Source: CAZCTO01 sp964501725 (GTDB taxonomy: Bacteria; Bacillota; Clostridia; Saccharofermentanales; Saccharofermentanaceae). Taken from it: 64,000 nt of DNA. The stretch lies in the NCBI GenBank assembly GCA_964501725.1, contig CAZCTO010000009.1:20227-84226 (forward strand), given 5' to 3'. The notes beneath the pieces were generated by a model. The model ran no database searches. It saw only the letters and a list, made by a program, of their open reading frames with translations, and had not been told where the DNA came from. Within the stretch, counting starts at the first letter, position 1; each line of letters begins with the position of its first letter. Of this stretch, positions 57,913 through 64,000 are shown in pieces. Made by a program: the position numbers and the translations under genes.

Positions 57913-60492
57913 TCACGGTAAAGCGCCGAATATATCCGGCATGTTATCGTAGATCGGAATAATAAAAACGAACGACGAGTCCAACATATCCTGCGATTGA
58001 TAGGCCTTATAATACCGGATTCCTTCCGAGTAGGCCATGGAAATGTTCTGAGCATACTGGTGCATATAAACTCCGTCTTCATTATCGATTACGTCAAATT
58101 TCTGAAAATACAAAGTATCCTGTCCGATATCAACGTAGCTCGACGCGATCCATAGTGCTCCGCCGCGAATAGCGAGTTCTTCGCTTGTCCATGGAAGCAG
58201 CAGTGCCAGTTCCTCTGCCGTAATTTCCTTCTCATCAGGCAATCTGCCCCATTGGGCGTATCGCGCTCCGTTAATGATCGCGCCGTTCTCTACGGAAGGA
58301 TTCGGAGTGGAACCAATGTTGTAATAATTGAAGTAACCTTCATACCCCTCAAGCGAGCCTGTGGCAAGCTTAGACTTACCCTCGCGACCCATCTCCTGAA
58401 TAATTCTGCTTGTAAGGAAATACGGCGAAATGCCCGCCTCAGCGCCGGCATCGTAAAGAAATTGGACGTAATTCGGGTCGGACGTATCCAAAAACGAATT
58501 CTTAACCATTTCCTTTATTCCTTCAAGTGTATGTATCGAAGAATCAAACGACAATTTTTCAAATTGGAAAACGTTGATTGGTGTCAAGAAATTACGTGGA
58601 TCAACAAAGTACTTGATAACCACGTCTTTGGCTGCTTTCCAAGATTTTCCGTCGTAAACCGGACTGCCCGACTCCACCCATTGCGGATGAGAACCTTCAT
58701 TCGCAAGGCTTTTGTCTTTTTTACTCTGATTCTCAAGCAGATCAGCCCATTCGATTCCGGTCTTATACGCAACAAACTTATAATTCGGTTGCAAATTGTG
58801 GAGTAGCCAAATCCCGCTTTGATAGCTGTCCGGAAACTGGGATAGTACTTCATCGTCATATCCATTCGTATCTTCACCCGACAGAAGGAAAAGCCTGTAG
58901 TCATGCTCACCGCCGTCAAAGTCAATTAATCGGACCGTGATAACGTTTCTTGAAGGCTTTATCGAAATGGATTCTTCGAGCGATTTCGCAAAAGATAACC
59001 CTTCCTGCCCGTCGCGGACCACCATTACTTTTGCGGCATAGCCCTCCGAAGCCGAACACTCGACCATAAGTGCAGATAAATCCGTTTTAGAAACAAATGC
59101 AAAATCATAGATACCCGTGTCAAAAACCGGGTAAATGTTAAGGGGGCTGCTTTGACCGGGCACTGTGAAAGAAAGGGAAGTCAATACTCCATTGAGCGGG
59201 AGAAAATCCAGGTTGCTTATCGGATATTTAACTTCGTTTCCGTTCATATCCTTACAAAGAACGAGGAGCTCCTCCTCCCCTGCTTTAGGCCACTGAGCAA
59301 GAGAAGAAACGTCTGTATCAATGTCATCCATCACGGCAACCACATCGCCGTCCGGATTGATCGCGGCTTCCTTTGATACTACAAGCAAATAGGACAAATC
59401 AACCCCGGAGGGGTCCGCCTCAAGGCTGCGCTCGACCTTGACATAGAATGTATTCATTTCCTCAGGAGATGTTTTGGACATTAACTCAGTAGCGGTGATC
59501 TGTTGCTTATATCCTCGAAGTACCTCGTACGGATAATTATGCTCATCGTTTTTCCCGATGAGTCCGCCGTTCATATCAAACAAACTAACCGCGACATCAC
59601 CGGACATGTTCATAAGGTTAATATATGCGTTTTCATCTTTTGCATCCAGAGCATACCAGGTCATTATCTGTCTTTCGGGAATTAATCCTTGAACGACATC
59701 ATCGTTATTCAATGGAATAAAATCGGGAATAGTCACTTGCCCGCCGGTAACTACAATTCCTCTTCCGTCCGATGTACGCATCAGCACCTTAACGTCATGT
59801 GCGCCGGGCAGTTCATCGCGCGAATCCCAAACCATGGCGAAATTCTGTGTGCCCAGAATTGTGGCCTGAACACTCATATGTCCGGGACGAAGATTGTTAT
59901 CCACAAAAAAGTCGGTTCTCGCTTCGAATCCCTCCATTTTGATGGATCCGGATATCTTCCGGAGTCCGAAAACATATCCGTCATCATCCTGAAGAGGGCT
60001 TTCCATCATGACCTCAAGCACTTGTGTGCCCGTTTCGTCAGAGAATCCCATCGACGGTGCGTAATTCGAATTGATATCCGCAAGACATTTTTCGATAACA
60101 TAGTTTCTCGATTTCCCCTTTAGCGAAGCAAACAATTCCGGGGCGTGATCGTAGTTGCCATATGCAATATAGGCCAAATCCATCGCAAAAGAGTCGTCAC
60201 TCTTGTTCTGTAAAAGGTATTTTGATCCGGTTAGACACGTCCGAACATAATCGGAAACAGTCAGCTGACCTTCCGATATTTCTGTTTCCCAAACTTTATT
60301 GGAATACTCAACTTGAAGAAGTCCCGAGGTTCTTACAATAATATTTTTCTCTTCTTCGGATACGGTTACTTTTCCGGCGGGATAGTAAATAATAATTCCT
60401 GTAATGATAACGGCCAATAATCCTACCATAACAGTAAGGATTGCAATAAAAAGATATGGTTTTCTCATGTTTCCGGTTATACTCACTGTCAT
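57913..60492 (-). CDS. Cell-wall glucosaminidase-like protein (LytD/GH73 type)
   Basis: 859 residues from the ATG at 60492, which overlaps the preceding stop (TGATG). An ATG at 60468 is also possible. An N-terminal signal anchor (about 17-38) places it outside the cell. About 550 residues of beta-rich sequence follow, with a cadherin-like unit near 435-540 (ending HDYRLFLLSG). The C-terminal 220 residues match the LytD-type N-acetylglucosaminidase: EGIKEMVKNSFLDTSDPNYVQ, AGISPYFLTSRIIQEMGREG with the catalytic Glu, GYFNYYNIGSTPN, GARYAQWGRL and WIASSYVDIGQDTLYFQKFD. It should cut glycan strands of peptidoglycan. Confidence 0.87.
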   Translation of the reverse strand: MTVSITGNMRKPYLFIAILTVMVGLLAVIITGIIIYYPAGKVTVSEEEKNIIVRTSGLLQVEYSNKVWETEISEGQLTVSDYVRTCLTGSKYLLQNKSDDSFAMDLAYIAYGNYDHAPELFASLKGKSRNYVIEKCLADINSNYAPSMGFSDETGTQVLEVMMESPLQDDDGYVFGLRKISGSIKMEGFEARTDFFVDNNLRPGHMSVQATILGTQNFAMVWDSRDELPGAHDVKVLMRTSDGRGIVVTGGQVTIPDFIPLNNDDVVQGLIPERQIMTWYALDAKDENAYINLMNMSGDVAVSLFDMNGGLIGKNDEHNYPYEVLRGYKQQITATELMSKTSPEEMNTFYVKVERSLEADPSGVDLSYLLVVSKEAAINPDGDVVAVMDDIDTDVSSLAQWPKAGEEELLVLCKDMNGNEVKYPISNLDFLPLNGVLTSLSFTVPGQSSPLNIYPVFDTGIYDFAFVSKTDLSALMVECSASEGYAAKVMVVRDGQEGLSFAKSLEESISIKPSRNVITVRLIDFDGGEHDYRLFLLSGEDTNGYDDEVLSQFPDSYQSGIWLLHNLQPNYKFVAYKTGIEWADLLENQSKKDKSLANEGSHPQWVESGSPVYDGKSWKAAKDVVIKYFVDPRNFLTPINVFQFEKLSFDSSIHTLEGIKEMVKNSFLDTSDPNYVQFLYDAGAEAGISPYFLTSRIIQEMGREGKSKLATGSLEGYEGYFNYYNIGSTPNPSVENGAIINGARYAQWGRLPDEKEITAEELALLLPWTSEELAIRGGALWIASSYVDIGQDTLYFQKFDVIDNEDGVYMHQYAQNISMAYSEGIRYYKAYQSQDMLDSSFVFIIPIYDNMPDIFGALP

Positions 60493-61130
60493 CACTCGCT
60501 TATCTGATCGAGCGTCATGCCATATGAAGGTATGAAATGATTCATGAAATATTTAACCTCCGGCAGCTCAATAACATTAATGGTTTCAAGAATAGTTTTC
60601 TTAGCGGACACGAACTCGCGATTGCCGGATTCCTCTTCCGAAATGCATTTGATAAGTGCACAGATACGATCCGCTGCTTTTACCAGTATACGAGCCTCTT
60701 TCTCCGCTTCATTTGAAAGATCCGGGCAGAATAACCGCCTGTATTCACCGCGCATCTCTTCGGGAAGCAAATTGAGAAGTGTCTCTGAGGCCTGCTCCTC
60801 GACAATCTTGTATGCATTCATTATTTCAGGGTTATGATATTTGATCGGCGTAGGCAAATCGCCGGTAATTATTTCCGACGCATCATGAAAAAGTGCAATT
60901 CCCATGACCAAAAGCGGATCAACATTCGGGCGTTCGCCCGGAACAATGGTGTTCCGAATCGTGGCCAGGGCATGCGCAACCATCGCCACATCCAAGCTGT
61001 GTTCTTTGATGTTCTCTGTGCGATTATTCCGCATGAGCCCCCACCGATTTATATATTGCATACGATCAATCATAGCAAAAAACGAATACTTCGTCGTCGA
61101 TATCATTTGATCAGCGTTATTATCGTTCAT
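60492..61130 (-). CDS. HD-domain 5'-deoxynucleotidase, YfbR-like
   Basis: 212 residues from the ATG at 61130 (GAGGTG upstream). HD phosphohydrolase with metal ligands in NIKEHSLDVAMVAHALA, FHDASEIITGDLPTPIKY and the later Asp in LVKAADRICALIKC. The Arg-Trp pair near the start (NRWGLMRN) is typical of YfbR. It hydrolyses deoxynucleoside monophosphates to deoxynucleosides. The gene follows dgt by seven bases, so a dNTPase and a dNMPase are co-expressed. Confidence 0.9.
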   Translation of the reverse strand: MNDNNADQMISTTKYSFFAMIDRMQYINRWGLMRNNRTENIKEHSLDVAMVAHALATIRNTIVPGERPNVDPLLVMGIALFHDASEIITGDLPTPIKYHNPEIMNAYKIVEEQASETLLNLLPEEMRGEYRRLFCPDLSNEAEKEARILVKAADRICALIKCISEEESGNREFVSAKKTILETINVIELPEVKYFMNHFIPSYGMTLDQISE

Positions 61131-61137
61131 ACGCACC

Positions 61138-62373
61138 TCATACCCAATAGATTTGCTCGTAGCATCTCGTAGCAAAAGAATCAGTCATTCCCGAAATATA
61201 ATCGATGACAATTTGCGCGTCACAGGCTGTGCCTGCCGGATATTCAAGCGCAAACTCAGCTAATACCGAGAATACGTTGTTATTGGAACGGACCGCACGC
61301 TCGGGATCGGACATTGCCGACATCATTGCGTCAAAAAGGGCTTCTACGGTATTTTTGACGCTTTTCTCGTATGTTTTAATTTTATCGGAACGGTATATGC
61401 GATCAACATTTTCGGAAAGAAGCTCCTTCATGGCTTCGCCGGCTTCATCAGAAAGCACGATCATGTTCTTATTAAGGCTGTTGTGGATTATATCAGCCAC
61501 GAGGGTGTTGATGATTTTTGCATTACTGTTTCCGAGCCTCGAGGTAATTGCGGGAGGAATGTCCTCGAACTCGAGTATTCCCGCCCTTGCGGCATCCTCA
61601 ATATCTCTGCCGACATAGGCGATCTTATCGGCAATTCTGACAACGCAGCCCTCAAGGGTTGACGGCATAATTCCGTCGGATTTTCGAACACTGAGAATAC
61701 TTTCCATCGTTTTCCCGCTGTCGGGAGACAGTCTGAATTCATTATACGTCTCGCCGCAATGGGATACGATTCCGTCACGAACCTCGAAGGTAAGATTCAG
61801 TCCGCTGCTTCGGCCTTGAGAGCGGCCCGCCAATACATCCGCCACTCTCAGGCTCTGGATTTCATGTTGAAAAAAAAGCCCGGGATTATATTTCTTTACA
61901 CAGGAGTCGAGAACTCTCTCGCCGGAATGTCCGAAGGGAGCGTGTCCGATATCATGACCGAGCGAAATAGCCTGAATCAGGTCCAGGTTCAGATTTAGCG
62001 CCCTGCCGATCGTCGTCGCGATATAATTCACATATATAACATGCTCAATCCGTGAGCAAATATGATCGTTCTGCGGATTGAAAAAAACTTGTGTCTTATG
62101 CCTGAGTCTTCGAAATGCTTGTGAATAAATGATACGTCCTGTATCACGCTCATAAGGAGACCTTATAATGCAAGGCTCTTCGTCAAACCGGCGCCCGCGG
62201 CTGTTCTTGCTTCGAAAAGCGTACGGTGACAAGCGACTCTCCCTCTCATCACGGAGCATGGTCAGAAGTTCGCGGTCGCGAGGGTTATCTATCGGATCCG
62301 ATTTATCCTGATCCGACGGAAGTGTTTTGCAATATTCATTGAAAAGATTGTTTTCATCTTCGATTCGTGCCAT
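61138..62373 (-). CDS. dgt: dGTPase-like deoxynucleoside triphosphate triphosphohydrolase
   Basis: 411 residues. The N-terminal RSPYERDTGRIIYSQAFRRLRHKTQVF precedes the HD core: RIEHVIYVNYIATTIGRAL, LGHDIGHAPFGHSGERVLD and later DKIAYVGRDIEDA. It hydrolyses dNTPs to deoxynucleosides and tripolyphosphate, controlling dNTP pools. GGAGGAG precedes the ATG. It lies between a UvrD-type helicase gene and the YfbR-like nucleotidase gene. Confidence 0.92.
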   Translation of the reverse strand: MARIEDENNLFNEYCKTLPSDQDKSDPIDNPRDRELLTMLRDERESRLSPYAFRSKNSRGRRFDEEPCIIRSPYERDTGRIIYSQAFRRLRHKTQVFFNPQNDHICSRIEHVIYVNYIATTIGRALNLNLDLIQAISLGHDIGHAPFGHSGERVLDSCVKKYNPGLFFQHEIQSLRVADVLAGRSQGRSSGLNLTFEVRDGIVSHCGETYNEFRLSPDSGKTMESILSVRKSDGIMPSTLEGCVVRIADKIAYVGRDIEDAARAGILEFEDIPPAITSRLGNSNAKIINTLVADIIHNSLNKNMIVLSDEAGEAMKELLSENVDRIYRSDKIKTYEKSVKNTVEALFDAMMSAMSDPERAVRSNNNVFSVLAEFALEYPAGTACDAQIVIDYISGMTDSFATRCYEQIYWV

Positions 62374-62395
62374 ATTCTCCTCCGGTCATGAGATG

Positions 62396-62424
62396 ATTAT
62401 ATCATTTAACCGGTCTAATCAGAA
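62396..62424 (-). promoter_or_regulatory. Weak promoter candidate before dgt
   Basis: Extended -10 TGATATAAT (TATAAT at 62396-62401) on the minus strand with a poor -35 (TTCTGA, 62419-62424). Confidence 0.4.
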
Positions 62425-62435
62425 AATATTGTAAA

Positions 62436-64000
62436 CTATGCCTTTGACAATTTTGCCTGCTTAAGGAGCATATTCTTGGTCGATCGGTTCTCAAATTCCA
62501 CACAAACCAACGCATCACCGGCAACCTTTTCGATGGAAAGAACGGTTCCTTTACCGAATCGCGGATGTATGACGGACATACCCTTGGAGATTTCATCAGG
62601 TGTAAGCGCTCCTGCCGAATCAGAGGAAGAAGTCGATGCGGGTCTTGTGCCGGAAAATCCGGAAGGCGCGGCACCGAGAAACGGACGCTCTCTTGCGGAC
62701 TGCGGCCCTCCCTGGCTTGAGGGTTTTCCGTAAGACCGATCCGGGGTCCCGAGCGAGTATCCTTCTGCTTCTGTCATACGCCTTCTTGTTCCGATGGAAT
62801 CCAAATATGCCGTGTCAATTTCACGGATAAAGCGCGATGGCAGGAGTTCCTGTGTCTGCCCGAAAAGGATTCGGCTTCGCGAGGTGATCAGTACAAATTT
62901 TCTTTTGGCGCGTGTAATCGCGACATACATGAGCCGTCTTTCTTCTTCAATATCATCTGTACTGTCCATTGAACGTATCCCGGGGAATATTCCCTCTTCC
63001 ACGCCCACCAAAAAAACTGCGCCGAATTCAAGTCCCTTGGCGCTATGGATAGTCAGAAGGCGGACATAATCTTCTGATGGTTCGTCGTCATCTCCCTCGG
63101 AATACAGAGCGGCATTCTCAAGGTATGCCTGCAGTATCCCGGACAGATCTTTATCAAACACCGTATCCTTACCGGCAAAAGGATCGTCATCCATAACGGC
63201 GTCCGCATCTGCGGAATAAGCAGTCTGCGCGGGATTTCTTCTTCTGGCCTCAAATTCGACCGCCTCGGAAAGGAGTTCGCGCAGATTCTCGACACGGTCA
63301 ACGGCCTCTCCCTTTTTCTCGCGGTTATCCAGAATTTCCTGAACCAGACCGGATTGATCCTGAACATACTCGATGAATTCGGAAAAACTCATTTTGTTTT
63401 CCAGCAGAACCTGATGAAAACCGGATATCATCGCTGCGAACTCCATGAGCCTTCCGGCAGCTCTGGAAAGCTCCGGATATTGAGTTGCATGATCACAGAC
63501 AGTCAGGCAATCCGTGTTGGTTTCAAGAGCTATGGAGCGAACTTTCTCAATAGTGGAGTCGCCGATGCCACGCTTGGGAACATTAACGGTCCTTACAAAC
63601 GCATACTCGTCGGATCCAGATACAATCAGCCGCAGATAGGCAATGATGTCCTTGATTTCTTTACGCTCATAAAAACGTTGACCTCCAAGGACCCGATACG
63701 GAATGCCCTGCTCGCGCAGCGCCGATTCGACGGTTCTGGACAACGCGTTCATTCGATATAGAACCGCGATATCTCCAAAGCGAAATTTCCCGCTCGCGGT
63801 TAATTGATGAATCTGATCCGCAACAAAATACGCCTCAGCACCGTGGTGATCGGCACAAAAATGCACCAGTTTCTCCCCGAGTCCGAGTTCTGTGCGAAGT
63901 TCCTTCTTGGTACGCTTCCGGTTGTGAGCTATTACACTGTTTGCGGCATGAAGAATAGACTGCGTCGAACGGTAGTTACGCTCAAGCTTGATCACCTTTG
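62436..64000 (-). CDS. PcrA/UvrD-type DNA helicase, C-terminal part (5' end outside window)
   Basis: About 521 residues of the C-terminal two-thirds of a superfamily 1A helicase. Motif IV LERNYRST, motif V YVRLLTIHSAKGLEFGAVFLVG and motif VI EERRLMYVAITRAKRK are intact. The C-terminal linker and Tudor-like domain (MSVIHPRFGKGTVLSIEKVAGDALVCVEFENRSTKNMLL) identify PcrA/UvrD rather than Rep. It unwinds DNA in repair and displaces recombinase or polymerase. The frame runs off the window end. It lies 62 bases before dgt on the same strand. Confidence 0.93.
   Translation of the reverse strand, partial: KVIKLERNYRSTQSILHAANSVIAHNRKRTKKELRTELGLGEKLVHFCADHHGAEAYFVADQIHQLTASGKFRFGDIAVLYRMNALSRTVESALREQGIPYRVLGGQRFYERKEIKDIIAYLRLIVSGSDEYAFVRTVNVPKRGIGDSTIEKVRSIALETNTDCLTVCDHATQYPELSRAAGRLMEFAAMISGFHQVLLENKMSFSEFIEYVQDQSGLVQEILDNREKKGEAVDRVENLRELLSEAVEFEARRRNPAQTAYSADADAVMDDDPFAGKDTVFDKDLSGILQAYLENAALYSEGDDDEPSEDYVRLLTIHSAKGLEFGAVFLVGVEEGIFPGIRSMDSTDDIEEERRLMYVAITRAKRKFVLITSRSRILFGQTQELLPSRFIREIDTAYLDSIGTRRRMTEAEGYSLGTPDRSYGKPSSQGGPQSARERPFLGAAPSGFSGTRPASTSSSDSAGALTPDEISKGMSVIHPRFGKGTVLSIEKVAGDALVCVEFENRSTKNMLLKQAKLSKA

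Noticed and set aside
1..64000. CRISPR array, prophage, restriction system or biosynthetic gene cluster
   Set aside because: No regularly spaced repeats, integrase, capsid, methylase or large synthase genes were seen on either strand.

Overview
The window looks like chromosomal DNA of a Gram-positive anaerobe of the Bacillota, most likely class Clostridia. This is inferred from a lipoprotein PstS with a PhoPR-type two-component pair, strong AAGGAGG ribosome sites, consensus sigma-A promoters, a PadR/HAAS/DUF4097 trio, a DesK-like kinase with an ABC-2 exporter, the CoA-disulfide-reductase/rhodanese/TusA/DsrE fusion and a TPP-riboswitch-controlled ThiT. Genus cannot be fixed. I see no phage, insertion sequence, CRISPR array or plasmid functions; genes sit in tight, often overlapping operons.

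Layout. 1-4.2 kb: start of an unknown gene, a sialate-O-acetylesterase-like protein that has lost its catalytic motifs, then XRE and AraC regulators each behind a near-consensus promoter, and tRNA-Gln(CTG). 4.2-6.8 kb: a five-domain sulfur/CoA redox fusion protein. 6.9-14.4 kb: phosphate operon pstSCAB-phoU-phoP-phoR ending in a uracil-DNA glycosylase, behind a possible Pho box. 14.5-20.5 kb: Smr protein, rsuA pseudouridine synthase, greA-lysS with a membrane protein, and guaB. 20.6-26.5 kb: TPP riboswitch-thiT, an acetyltransferase/aminopeptidase/hydrolase operon, tRNA-Ser(CGA), a membrane protein and a CDP-alcohol phosphatidyltransferase. 26.7-31.3 kb: an EAL phosphodiesterase, an M24 peptidase and a PIN-PhoH (PhoH2) gene with an elaborate leader. 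31.3-38 kb: ABC-2 exporter operon, divergent DesK/DesR-like pair and a GT4 glycosyltransferase. 38-41.6 kb: PadR-HAAS-DUF4097 operon, divergent DUF3267 zincin, AEC transporter. 41.6-45.5 kb: NYN-malQ-glpK-AEC operon. 45.7-51.8 kb: release factor 3, then MoxR-DUF58-transglutaminase. 51.8-64 kb: a long minus-strand cluster from a truncated pcrA/uvrD through dgt, yfbR-like nucleotidase, a glucosaminidase-like wall protein, a cohesin/cadherin-like protein, GtrA, folC, a TPR membrane protein and thrC.

The most interesting undescribed element is the 5' leader of the PhoH2 gene (29.57-29.80 kb). It has a promoter, a 32-codon Arg/aromatic-rich leader ORF with its own ribosome site, and an intrinsic terminator whose loop contains the leader stop codon, directly before the PhoH2 ribosome site. 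This is the layout of ribosome-mediated transcription attenuation. Other notable items are the pseudoenzyme esterase, a 17-bp palindrome at the predicted start point of tRNA-Gln transcription, PadR-operon operator copies in both the promoter spacer and the start codon region, a palindrome between the exporter and its two-component system, and a possible leaderless rsuA transcript.

All calls come from reading the sequence. Family names rest on motif recognition, not database searches.
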